Counted from the first letter of the stretch, positions 1 to 6,103 are shown. The stretch is DNA of 6,104 nt from Bacteroidota bacterium (GCA_030824295.1 JAVBYA010000316.1:1-6104); one strand, 5' to 3'. Notes: a model not told the origin generated them from the letters alone. Made by a program: numbers and translations.

Positions 1-270
1 AACGTTCCTGAATCCTTCCACCATGCCGAGTCCAGCGCGGAGGATGGGAACGATGACGACATGGTCCTTCAGGCGGACACCGGTGGTCTGTTCGAGAGGT
101 GTCTGGAGGGAATATTCCTGGACCGGGAAATTCTTGGTGACCTCGAAGGCCATCATGCCGGCGATGCGGTTGAGCACGTTGCGGAACTGATGATTGGGCG
201 TATCCTTATCCCGAAGGATGGCGACATCACGCTGAACGAGAGGATGATCGATGACGGTGAGATTGCTCAT
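1..270 (-). CDS. upp: Uracil phosphoribosyltransferase, N-terminal part (gene runs off the left edge)
   Basis: This is the first 90 codons of a cytoplasmic pyrimidine-salvage enzyme that joins uracil to PRPP to make UMP. The reading frame is open from ATG (268-270) to the window edge. The translation starts MSNLTVIDHPLVQ and contains RDKDTPNHQFRNVLNRIAG (about residues 20-38), PLEQTTGVRL (58-67) and VVIVPILRAGLGMVEG (71-86). These are the characteristic N-terminal blocks of bacterial Upp. The family is about 208 residues long, so the PRPP-binding loop and the uracil-binding C-terminus lie outside the window. An AACGGAG element about 6 nt upstream of the ATG is a reasonable ribosome binding site. 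The start lies 18 nt after the der stop codon, so cotranscription with der is likely. No frame damage is seen in the visible part. Confidence 0.95.
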   Translation of the reverse strand, partial: MSNLTVIDHPLVQRDVAILRDKDTPNHQFRNVLNRIAGMMAFEVTKNFPVQEYSLQTPLEQTTGVRLKDHVVIVPILRAGLGMVEGFRNV

Positions 271-288
271 GCGGACTCCGTTGAATAT

Positions 289-1608
289 TTATTTTCTTTT
301 TTTCTTGAAGACAAGGATCAACGGTACACCGACAAAGCCATAGTGATGTCTGATCCTATTTCGCAGGAACCCTTTGTATTGCTCAGAGACAAGGTCAGGT
401 TCGTTCGCAAAGAATGCAAAGACCGGCGGTGATGTCTTTACCTGTGTCACATAATTCAGTTTGATATCCCTGCCCGTTTTATTGGACGGCGGGTATCGCT
501 TCACATCCGCCAGCAATGTATCGTTCAGGGAGCTGGTCGGGATCCTCATCGCCCGGTTCGTATGGACGGTTTTCGCCAGATCCATAAGTTTCGGCAAGCG
601 CTGTTTCGTCTTGGCGGAAACGAACACCACGGGTATATAATCATACTGCCGGAGTTTTTCCCGCAACGCTTCTTCGAAGCGGATCATCGAATTCGTCTCC
701 TTCCCTTCCACCGCATCCCATTTATTGATCCCGAGGACAACGCCAATATTCTTTTCCGCGGCCGTCTGCACGATGCGGAAATCCTGTTTCTCCAGCGGGA
801 TACTCGCATCAAACAGAATGATGGCGAGGTTGCACCGATCGATCGCTTTCAACGTTCTGAGGGTCGAATAAAAATCAACATTCTGACGGATCTTGCTTCT
901 CCGCATCAAGCCGGCGGTATCCACCAGCAAAATTTCCTCGCCGTTATAGGTGTAGAGCGAATCGATCGAATCACGGGTTGTTCCGGCGATCGGAGTGACA
1001 ATGGACCGTTCCTTTCCGATCAAAGCGTTCACCATCGACGATTTGCCGACATTCGGTTTGCCGATGATCGCGATCCGCAATTGCGAATCCTCTTTTTTAT
1101 CGACCAGGTCGACACCGAAATCCTTCGTTAACACATCAAGAAAATCACCGATCTTTCTTCCGCCTAAGGCGCCGATGGTATACGGTTCACCGAGACCTAA
1201 ACTATGGAATTGGGCGGAATTCGATTCTTCCTTCGACGAATCCACTTTATTAACGATCAGCAGAACTTTTTTGTTCTCCTTCCGGAGTATATTCGCCAGG
1301 TCCTTATCCATGTGAGTCAACCCCTCTTTCCCATCCACCACAAAGATGATCTTATCGGATTCTTCGATCGCGATCTGGGTCTGTTCACGGATCGCTTTCT
1401 CGAATACTTCATCCGAATCCGGGACGAATCCGCCTGTATCGATGATGGTGAATGGACGACCGATCCACTCCGCTTCAGCATAGTGACGATCCCGCGTAAT
1501 GCCGGGCGCATCATCGACGATAGCGGTCTGCATACCGATCAAACGGTTAAAGAAGGTTGATTTGCCCACGTTCGGGCGTCCGACGATTGCTACGATAGGT
1601 TTTGACAT
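289..1608 (-). CDS. der: Ribosome-assembly GTPase Der (EngA), double G-domain protein
   Basis: This essential GTPase with two tandem G domains acts in maturation of the 50S ribosomal subunit. It is complete at 439 residues, the usual length. G domain 1 shows GRPNVGKS (10-17), GITRD (36-40), DTGGF (57-61) and NKVD (120-123). Its G5 position reads IGALGG (145-150) rather than a classical SA motif; Der G1 domains vary here. G domain 2 shows GKPNVGKS (183-190), GTTRD (209-213), DTAGL (230-234), NKWD (295-298) and SAK (331-333). The KH-like RNA-binding domain spans about 355-437, and the protein ends in the basic tail KKKRK. The ATG at 1606-1608 starts the protein directly before the first P-loop strand, and a purine-rich GAGAAAG lies about 6 nt upstream. 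Only about 41 nt separate this start from the T-tract of the preceding gene's terminator. Its promoter must therefore be very compact, lie within that terminator region, or be replaced by readthrough. A TATTTTG about 20 nt upstream is a partial match to the Bacteroidota -7 element, with no clear -33 partner. Confidence 0.98.
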   Translation of the reverse strand: MSKPIVAIVGRPNVGKSTFFNRLIGMQTAIVDDAPGITRDRHYAEAEWIGRPFTIIDTGGFVPDSDEVFEKAIREQTQIAIEESDKIIFVVDGKEGLTHMDKDLANILRKENKKVLLIVNKVDSSKEESNSAQFHSLGLGEPYTIGALGGRKIGDFLDVLTKDFGVDLVDKKEDSQLRIAIIGKPNVGKSSMVNALIGKERSIVTPIAGTTRDSIDSLYTYNGEEILLVDTAGLMRRSKIRQNVDFYSTLRTLKAIDRCNLAIILFDASIPLEKQDFRIVQTAAEKNIGVVLGINKWDAVEGKETNSMIRFEEALREKLRQYDYIPVVFVSAKTKQRLPKLMDLAKTVHTNRAMRIPTSSLNDTLLADVKRYPPSNKTGRDIKLNYVTQVKTSPPVFAFFANEPDLVSEQYKGFLRNRIRHHYGFVGVPLILVFKKKRK

Positions 1609-1649
1609 TTTTTCTTTCTCTTTGCTTCAAAATACGCATAAAACGGGAG

Positions 1650-1686
1650 AAAAAAAAATCCCGCTCTGCCTAGGACAGAGCGGGAT
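1650..1686 (-). terminator. Strong rho-independent terminator after the secreted-protein gene
   Basis: Read on the minus strand, ATCCCGCTCTG (1686-1676) pairs perfectly over 11 bp with CAGAGCGGGAT (1668-1658) around a 7-nt loop. It is followed directly by a run of nine T (1658-1650), the first of which closes the stem. It begins 25 nt after the stop codon of the T9SS-tail protein gene. A smaller 5-bp hairpin (ccgcc/ggcgg, 1692-1705) lies between that stop codon and the terminator. The structure separates the secreted-protein unit from der and upp. Confidence 0.92.
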
Positions 1687-1711
1687 GATGACCGCCAAAG
1701 GGCGGATTCTC

Positions 1712-3052
1712 TTATTTCATGAGCATAAACTTGCGGATCTCATGCCGGTCGGCCGTACGAAGAGCATAAAAATAGACACCGCTCGAGAGTTGAGATGCGT
1801 TAAAATCCACCTTCTGCAGCACATTCGGTTCAACAAGTCCGTTGACCAGTGTCGCCACTTCCTGACCGACCAGATTGAAGACTTTTACCTGCACATGCTG
1901 CTGTTGTTGTACGGCAAATGTGAATGAGGTGGATGGATTGAAAGGGTTGGGAAAATTCTGTGAAAGAGCATAGTCGCCAGCGGTCAATCCAACGAACACT
2001 TCCACTTCAGCACTATAAGAGAATTTTCCATCACGGTCCATCTGTTTCAGTCGGTAGACCTGCTTCCCTGCCGGTACATTCGAATCGGTGAACTGATAAT
2101 GCTGGGGAGCATTGGTTGTGCCGTGACCTTCCATGAAAGCACGTTCCTTCCATTCGCCAGCGATCTTCCGTTGCACCTCGAAACCTGCATTGTTTATTTC
2201 CGATGCAGTGTTCCACTTCAATATGACCATATTCCGGGAAGCCGAACCGATGAGTGATGACAGAACGACCGGGAGAGGATAATTACTACCGCCGTTATTG
2301 TTCAGATTGATCGTGATCAGATCTGCATCCGCATGTGCGGGGCTTGCAACGGTGGTCGTCAGAACATAATATTCATCATTCCCATTATATCCGATTATCG
2401 CTGCGTCGGGTATCGTGGCGGTATAGGTCGTGTTCGTACCGCTTGCCTCTACGAATGCTGAAGTACTCCATCCGTCCGTTGTATACCGCACAAACACTTT
2501 CTCGCCGGTGGACAAACTAGTGTTCAACGTGATCGTCACAGTGCCATCATTCCCGGAACCGCGAGAAGAGAAATTATTGACGACGCCGGTGATGGTCACG
2601 GGTTCATTCTCTGTCTCCATGATGATCGCTTGAGTAGCAGTATATCCGTTATCCTTCCAATTCACAGTATACCATCTGCCATTCGTCACAGATACTTTGT
2701 TGTTTGCCACAGAGCCATTATTGGTCCAGGTATACGTTTGCAGCACATTCAACGATGAAGCATCTTCAGAGCCAAAATCTCCAAAATACCATTGATTCCC
2801 CCAAGGATTCCCTGCTCCGCCGCTCGCAAACTTGAATTTCTGATCACCGGTGATTCCCGAATATTGAAATTTCGTGTTCCAACGGGTCGTTGCACCGCTT
2901 GAACTCTTCACAAGATCGAATGTGCCACCCATGTTGAGCGAATTCACGAATGAATTCCAATCACCTGGCATTCTCAAACCATCCGGTGCATAGATCTGAC
3001 CAAATGAAAACAATGGCAACAGGATTGTAAAAAAGATGATTTTCAATTTCAT
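1712..3052 (-). CDS. Secreted multi-domain protein with type IX secretion C-terminal sorting tail
   Basis: This is a 446-residue exported protein of unknown specific function. The N-terminus MKLKIIFFTILLPLFSFG followed by Gln looks like a signal peptide, probably cleaved between Gly18 and Gln19. Residues 20-145 form a Trp/Gly/Asn-rich region (APDGLRMPGDWNSF, NPWGNQWYFGDFG), which resembles N-terminal beta-sandwich domains of FCB-group secreted proteins. Residues 150-250 (VFVRYTTDGWSTS, then a YYVLTTT strand) look like a second Ig-like or carbohydrate-binding-like fold. Residues 258-353 are the common FN3-like block that precedes the sorting tail (ILKWNTASEINNAGFEVQRK, YRLKQMDRDGKFSYSAEVEV). 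Residues 361-446 match the Por/T9SS C-terminal domain (YALSQNFPNPFNPST, VFNLVGQEVATL, LSSGVYFYALR, ending KFMLMK). I infer delivery across the outer membrane and surface anchoring or release. No catalytic motif is visible, so a binding or adhesin role is possible but unproven. An AAGGG about 8 nt upstream supports the ATG at 3050-3052. The gene has its own terminator and reads as a separate unit. No T9SS machinery lies in the window. Confidence 0.88.
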   Translation of the reverse strand: MKLKIIFFTILLPLFSFGQIYAPDGLRMPGDWNSFVNSLNMGGTFDLVKSSSGATTRWNTKFQYSGITGDQKFKFASGGAGNPWGNQWYFGDFGSEDASSLNVLQTYTWTNNGSVANNKVSVTNGRWYTVNWKDNGYTATQAIIMETENEPVTITGVVNNFSSRGSGNDGTVTITLNTSLSTGEKVFVRYTTDGWSTSAFVEASGTNTTYTATIPDAAIIGYNGNDEYYVLTTTVASPAHADADLITINLNNNGGSNYPLPVVLSSLIGSASRNMVILKWNTASEINNAGFEVQRKIAGEWKERAFMEGHGTTNAPQHYQFTDSNVPAGKQVYRLKQMDRDGKFSYSAEVEVFVGLTAGDYALSQNFPNPFNPSTSFTFAVQQQQHVQVKVFNLVGQEVATLVNGLVEPNVLQKVDFNASQLSSGVYFYALRTADRHEIRKFMLMK

Positions 3053-3088
3053 ATGACACCCTTTAAAAATGGAAGCGTTTTCTTGGGT

Positions 3089-3119
3089 GAAATTTAGCTT
3101 CCTTCTGATTTGAAATCAA
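3089..3119 (-). promoter_or_regulatory. Candidate promoter of the secreted-protein gene
   Basis: Read on the minus strand, TTGATT (3119-3114) and TAAATT (3096-3091) are 17 nt apart, which fits a sigma-70-like layout with 4/6 matches in each box. The same bases also fit the Bacteroidota type. TTG is followed after 20 nt by TAAATTTC, which matches TAnnTTTG at all fixed positions except the final G. The site lies in the 97-nt gap between the metX stop codon and the ATG of the secreted protein. It predicts a short 5' UTR of about 30 nt. It was called from sequence match alone. Confidence 0.42.
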
Positions 3120-3146
3120 GATGAAAGTAACAGGAATGAGGATTTT

Positions 3147-4259
3147 CTAACGGTTCAGAAAATCACGGACGATCGACGCCATTTGCTCAAATTCAATGAG
3201 AAAAGCATCATGTCCAAAGGGCGAGGTGATCTCCTTATAGACAGCGCCGGGAATAGCGGTTGCGATGGCACGCTGTTCTGAGGCAGGATACAAAATATCA
3301 GAGTCGATACCGACGCAGAGGACCGGCACATTCATCGCTCCAAGAACCTTTTGCACCGATCCCCTGCCGAGAGCGATATCATGCAGGTCCATCGCTCTGG
3401 TAATATAGAGATATGTATTGGCATCGAAACGTTCTACCAGCTTCACTCCTTGGTATCGGAGATAGCTTTCCACTTGAAACAGATTCATTGGATCGAATCG
3501 GACATTCAGCGAATCATCCCTGCGGTCACGGCCAAAACGCTGTGAGAATTCCGTACCGCTGCGGTAACTCATCATCGCGATCTGCCGCGCGAGCGAGAAG
3601 CCTTTCTCCGGTTGATCGTGCTCGTAATAATTTCCATTCCGCCATTCAGGATCGTTCATGATCGCCTGACGGGCAAGATCGTTGAGACCGATCGCCCAAG
3701 GGGAATGTTGAGCGGATGTGGCAATGGGAATGAGTGATGCGACCATCTCCGGATACATCACTCCCCACTCCAATACCTGCATCCCTCCCAACGAACCGCC
3801 GATGACGGCCGCGAGACGCTGCACTCCAAGCGTTGACACGAGCTCCTTCTGCACGCGCACCATGTCCCGCACGGTCATTTGCGGGAATGAGAGTCCATAC
3901 CGTGCGCCGGTCGAAGGATCGATGGAATTCGATCCGGTCGTGCCATAACACCCGCCGAGGAAATTCGAACTGATAACGAAATAGGCATCGGTATCCAGCG
4001 GCCGTCCCGGTCCGATGAAAGAATCCCACCATCCTGCGGACTTCGGATCTGCAGTGGATCTTCCAGCGGCGTGAGCACTGCCGGTGAGAGCGTGGCACAC
4101 AAGCACTGCATTAGTGCCCGCGGCATTGAGCGTGCCGTACGTTTCGTAGGCGACCGTGACCGACGGAAGCACCGTTCCGCATTCCATTGCCAACGGCGAT
4201 GCGGTATCGAACAATTGTATCGATCGGGTGGAGATGATATCAGAATTTGTGAAGGACAT
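3147..4259 (-). CDS. metX: Homoserine O-acetyltransferase
   Basis: This cytoplasmic alpha/beta-hydrolase-fold enzyme transfers the acetyl group of acetyl-CoA to L-homoserine. The product is O-acetylhomoserine, the substrate of the neighbouring MetY. It is complete at 370 residues, typical of the family. Visible features are the HALTGSAHAAG block (56-66), SSNFLGGCYGTTG (97-109), and the nucleophile elbow GGSLGGM with Ser156. The rest of the triad is Asp321 in DSDILYP (319-325) and His350 in GHDAF (349-353). The ATG at 4257-4259 is the only good in-frame start. It lacks a clear Shine-Dalgarno sequence, as is common in Bacteroidota-type genomes. Some members of this fold family use succinyl-CoA or act on serine, and sequence reading alone cannot exclude that. 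The metY partner strongly favours acetyl-homoserine. The gene lies 76 nt downstream of the metY stop codon, with a hairpin between, and is probably in the same riboswitch-controlled transcript. Confidence 0.96.
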   Translation of the reverse strand: MSFTNSDIISTRSIQLFDTASPLAMECGTVLPSVTVAYETYGTLNAAGTNAVLVCHALTGSAHAAGRSTADPKSAGWWDSFIGPGRPLDTDAYFVISSNFLGGCYGTTGSNSIDPSTGARYGLSFPQMTVRDMVRVQKELVSTLGVQRLAAVIGGSLGGMQVLEWGVMYPEMVASLIPIATSAQHSPWAIGLNDLARQAIMNDPEWRNGNYYEHDQPEKGFSLARQIAMMSYRSGTEFSQRFGRDRRDDSLNVRFDPMNLFQVESYLRYQGVKLVERFDANTYLYITRAMDLHDIALGRGSVQKVLGAMNVPVLCVGIDSDILYPASEQRAIATAIPGAVYKEITSPFGHDAFLIEFEQMASIVRDFLNR

Positions 4260-4293
4260 CGATGATCGTAAACATTTCTCGAGAACGGAAACA

Positions 4294-4326
4294 ATACCTG
4301 TCAGGCCTCGAGGACCCGACAGGTAT
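4294..4326 (-). other. Intercistronic hairpin between metY and metX
   Basis: ATACCTGTC (minus 4326-4318) pairs perfectly over 9 bp with GACAGGTAT (4302-4294). Beyond a single mismatch, two further G-C pairs can form inside the loop. The hairpin begins 9 nt after the metY stop codon. The sequence after it (TGTTTCCG) is only weakly T-rich, so it is a poor terminator. It could be a partial terminator, an RNase-processing site or a 3'-end stabiliser that adjusts the metX-to-metY ratio. The fold is seen in the sequence; the role is inference. Confidence 0.6.
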
Positions 4327-4335
4327 CGGACGGCA

Positions 4336-5679
4336 TCACACCGTCACAGCTTCAGCTTGGCGCACGGCACGCAGCGCTTCATCGAAATCCTCGATGATAT
4401 CCTCGATGTGTTCGATGCCGACAGAAACGCGGAGGAGGTCCGGCGTGACACCCGAGAGCAGCTGTTCTTCCTGATTCAGCTGTTCATGGGTCGTGGATGC
4501 AGGATGGATGACGAGTGTCTTAGCATCGCCCACATTGGCCAACAGACTGGCCAGCTTCACGTTGTTGATGAACGTCTTCCCTGCTTCCGCACCTCCTTTG
4601 ATGCCGAACACCAGGATGGAACCGAAGAACCCGTTGCGCAAGTACTTCTTTGCATTCGCATGGTACGGATGATCCTTCAGTCCAGGATAGGAGACCCATT
4701 CCACCAGCGGATGCTTCTCCAGCCATTGTGCCAGCTGCAGTGCGTTCTGGTTATGACGTTCCACGCGGAGCGAGAGCGTTTCGAGTCCCTGCAGCAGCAG
4801 GAACGAGTTGAACGGACTGATCGCAGCACCAAGATCGCGAAGTCCTTCCACCCGGGCACGGATCGCGAAGGCAATGTTACCGAACGGACCGGGAGTACCG
4901 AAAACGTCCCAGAATTTGAGTCCATGATATCCGGGGCTCGGTTCAGTGAAGATCGGGAATTTTCCATTCCCCCAGTTGAATTTCCCGGAGTCGACAATGA
5001 CGCCGCCGATGGATGTTCCGTGCCCGCCGATCCACTTGGTAGCGGAATGGGTGACGATATCGGCACCATGTTCGATCGGACGGGCGAGATATCCACCGGC
5101 ACCGAATGTATTATCCACGATGAGCGGGATACCGTTATCGTGTGCCACCTTCGCGATCGCTTCGAAATCAGGGATATTCAGGCGCGGATTTCCGATGGTC
5201 TCCAGATAGATCGCTTTCGTCTTCTCATCGATGAGTTTCCGGAACTGTTCCGGATCGTCGCCGTCAACGAATTTCACGCCGATCCCCAATCGCGGGAATG
5301 TGACCTTGAACTGATTGTACGTTCCACCATACAGATTGCTGGTGGAGATGATATTCTCCCCCGCCTGTGCAATGGTCTGAATTGCCAGGAATTGTGCTGC
5401 CTGACCTGATGCCGTCGCCAACGCCGCCACACCTCCCTCGAGAGCAGCGATTCGTTCTTCGAACACGGCTGTTGTCGGGTTCATGATGCGTGTATAAATA
5501 TTCCCGAATTCCTTCAGTCCGAACAGATTCGCAGCATGGCCGGCATTATCGAATACATACGATGTTGTTTGATAGATCGGTACCGCGCGGGATTTCGTGG
5601 TCGGATCCACCTGCTGACCGGCATGGAGCTGAAGAGTTTCAAAACGATAGTCGCGTTTCTTTCCGTTGATCGTAGACAT
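4336..5679 (-). CDS. metY: O-acetylhomoserine aminocarboxypropyltransferase (sulfhydrylase)
   Basis: This PLP enzyme of the Cys/Met-metabolism (gamma-family) fold condenses O-acetylhomoserine with sulfide to give homocysteine and acetate, the direct-sulfhydrylation route to methionine. It is complete at 447 residues. It shows YTRIMNPT (62-69, phosphate contacts from the neighbouring subunit), ATASGQAA (88-95), the NLYGGTYNQF block (115-124) characteristic of MetY, and VDNTF (188-192). Lys215 in SATKWIGGHG is the PLP-binding lysine. LLRVSVGIEHIEDI (415-428) carries the conserved carboxylate-binding Arg417. The longer middle section around 235-275 (NWGNGKFPIF ... FGTPGPFGN) distinguishes MetY from shorter MetB/MetC homologues. 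The ATG at 5677-5679 has a good GAGGA ribosome binding site about 9 nt upstream. The gene is first in the operon, behind a SAM-I riboswitch, so high SAM should shut it off. Confidence 0.97.
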   Translation of the reverse strand: MSTINGKKRDYRFETLQLHAGQQVDPTTKSRAVPIYQTTSYVFDNAGHAANLFGLKEFGNIYTRIMNPTTAVFEERIAALEGGVAALATASGQAAQFLAIQTIAQAGENIISTSNLYGGTYNQFKVTFPRLGIGVKFVDGDDPEQFRKLIDEKTKAIYLETIGNPRLNIPDFEAIAKVAHDNGIPLIVDNTFGAGGYLARPIEHGADIVTHSATKWIGGHGTSIGGVIVDSGKFNWGNGKFPIFTEPSPGYHGLKFWDVFGTPGPFGNIAFAIRARVEGLRDLGAAISPFNSFLLLQGLETLSLRVERHNQNALQLAQWLEKHPLVEWVSYPGLKDHPYHANAKKYLRNGFFGSILVFGIKGGAEAGKTFINNVKLASLLANVGDAKTLVIHPASTTHEQLNQEEQLLSGVTPDLLRVSVGIEHIEDIIEDFDEALRAVRQAEAVTV

Positions 5680-5709
5680 AATGGTTTCCTCGGTATAAAG
5701 TGGTATGGT

Positions 5710-5736
5710 GACGCTGGTCCACTGCGGAGCAGCATC
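5710..5736 (-). other. Hairpin just upstream of the metY ribosome binding site
   Basis: In the minus-strand RNA, GATGCTG (5736-5730) pairs with CAGCGTC (5716-5710) over 7 bp with one U-G wobble. After a C/C mismatch, UCC/GGA adds three more pairs around a 5-nt loop. The hairpin ends about 18 nt before the GAGGA site. It has no T-tract, so it is not a terminator. Confidence 0.5.
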
Positions 5737-5763
5737 GGTCGAACGGTACGAGCGAGGTATATG

Positions 5764-5859
5764 TTAGCGACAACAGAGAAAATTACCGTCGAAATACGAC
5801 GAGAAGTGCTCCAGAACGGGGCGGCATGCGTAGAAGAGATGTAGGTTGGAGATGTTCAT
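5764..5859 (-). CDS. Candidate 31-codon leader peptide ending Cys-Cys-Arg
   Basis: An ATG (5857-5859) opens a 31-codon frame closed by TAA (5764-5766), lying wholly in the metY leader after the riboswitch terminator. The peptide starts MNISNLHLFYACRPVLEH and ends GNFLCCR. It has three cysteines in 31 residues (Cys12, Cys29, Cys30), two of them adjacent just before the stop codon. An AAGGA lies about 16 nt upstream of the ATG, too far for an ideal ribosome binding site. No known family is recognised. The position in a sulfur amino-acid operon, together with the adjacent Cys codons, suggests a leader peptide that senses cysteine or Cys-tRNA by translation. This is inference, and a frame this short can arise by chance. 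Confidence 0.3.
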   Translation of the reverse strand: MNISNLHLFYACRPVLEHFSSYFDGNFLCCR

Positions 5860-5930
5860 AGTAATCTAAATATTCCTTACGAGGTCAGTGGAAGACCGAT
5901 CAACCCCCTGACGAAGGTGCGCATACTTTT

Positions 5931-5970
5931 AAAACGACAAAGGCCTCATTTAGATGAACTAAAAGAGGCC
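5931..5970 (-). terminator. Riboswitch-controlled rho-independent terminator
   Basis: On the minus strand GGCCTCTTTTAG (5970-5959) pairs with CTAAATGAGGCC (5953-5942) around the loop TTCAT. This gives 11 pairs and a single T/T mismatch. The T-rich tract TTTGTCGTTTT (5941-5931) follows. The stem lies 21 nt after the 3' arm of P1 of the SAM-I aptamer. Its loop and inner 5' arm contain TTTTA-GTTCATC, which is complementary to GATGAAC-AAAA at the end of the aptamer apart from one bulged A. Antiterminator and terminator are therefore mutually exclusive. Confidence 0.93.
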
Positions 5971-5991
5971 CGAAAAGGTTCAGACATTTTG

Positions 5992-6103
5992 TTCATCGGC
6001 GGCCCCTTGTAAGGGACCCTGAATGTAGCACCTGGCACAACGATCTGACGGCCGCCGGTTGCTGTGGAGTCATAGGGTCAGTCCCTCGTCCACTCTTGAT
6101 GAA
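5992..6103 (-). promoter_or_regulatory. SAM-I (S-box) riboswitch aptamer controlling metY-metX
   Basis: This minus-strand RNA element binds S-adenosylmethionine and turns off the downstream methionine genes. P1 is TTCATC (6103-6098) paired with GATGAA (5997-5992). It is followed by the conserved AAGAGTGG (6097-6090), and then GAGGGACTGACCC (6087-6075) within the P2/kink-turn arm. P2 is closed by GTGGA (6093-6089) with TCCAC (6068-6064). AGCAACC (6063-6057) leads into P3, ACCGGC with GCCAGGT. AGGTGCTA (6033-6026) leads to P4, GGTCCCT (6018-6012) with AGGGGCC (6007-6001) and loop TACA. The order and sequence of these blocks match the SAM-I class. The aptamer begins at the very edge of the window, so its promoter, and any extension of P1, lie outside. 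Sulfide and homoserine are joined downstream by MetY and MetX, so feedback by SAM makes biological sense. Confidence 0.95.

Larger units (their letters stand above)
5680..5930 (-). promoter_or_regulatory. Long metY leader between the riboswitch terminator and the start codon
   Basis: About 250 nt separate the terminator T-tract from the metY ATG, far more than a riboswitch expression platform needs. The stretch holds a candidate 31-codon ORF (5764-5859), a long-range helix (5739-5748 with 5784-5792), a hairpin (5710-5736) and the metY ribosome binding site (GAGGA near 5688-5692). No convincing second promoter was found: a TTGATC near 5902-5907 lacks a good -10 partner. No conserved gene is recognisable here. 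Confidence 0.55.

Noticed and set aside
61..432. 123-codon plus-strand frame spanning the upp-der junction
   Set aside because: It overlaps the conserved upp N-terminus and the der C-terminus on the opposite strand, and the product has no family features.
562..1131. 189-codon plus-strand frame
   Set aside because: Antisense to the well-conserved der gene, with no recognisable domain in the product.
3071..3102. Hairpin ggaagc/gcttcc as the terminator of metX
   Set aside because: Only 6 bp around a 20-nt loop with a T5 run, and it lies downstream of the candidate promoter of the next gene. Too weak to call.
3105..3120. Inverted repeat ctgatttgaaatcaag as an operator or terminator
   Set aside because: The arms meet with almost no loop, the stem is AT-rich and there is no T-tract. 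The bases also overlap the candidate -35 box. As an operator for an unknown regulator it is unsupported.
4156..5409. 417-codon open frame on the plus strand
   Set aside because: It lies antisense to metY and the start of metX, both unmistakable on the minus strand. Its product shows no family motif and has irregular composition. The open frame is a by-product of the codon usage of metY.
5536..5844. 102-codon plus-strand frame across the metY start and leader
   Set aside because: It is antisense to the metY start and leader, and its product has no recognised motif.
5877..5924. 15-codon ATG-to-TAA frame (MRTFVRGLIGLPLTS) in the metY leader
   Set aside because: It starts directly after the terminator T-tract with no ribosome binding site, is very short and has no sulfur-related codon bias. 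Chance is the simplest explanation.
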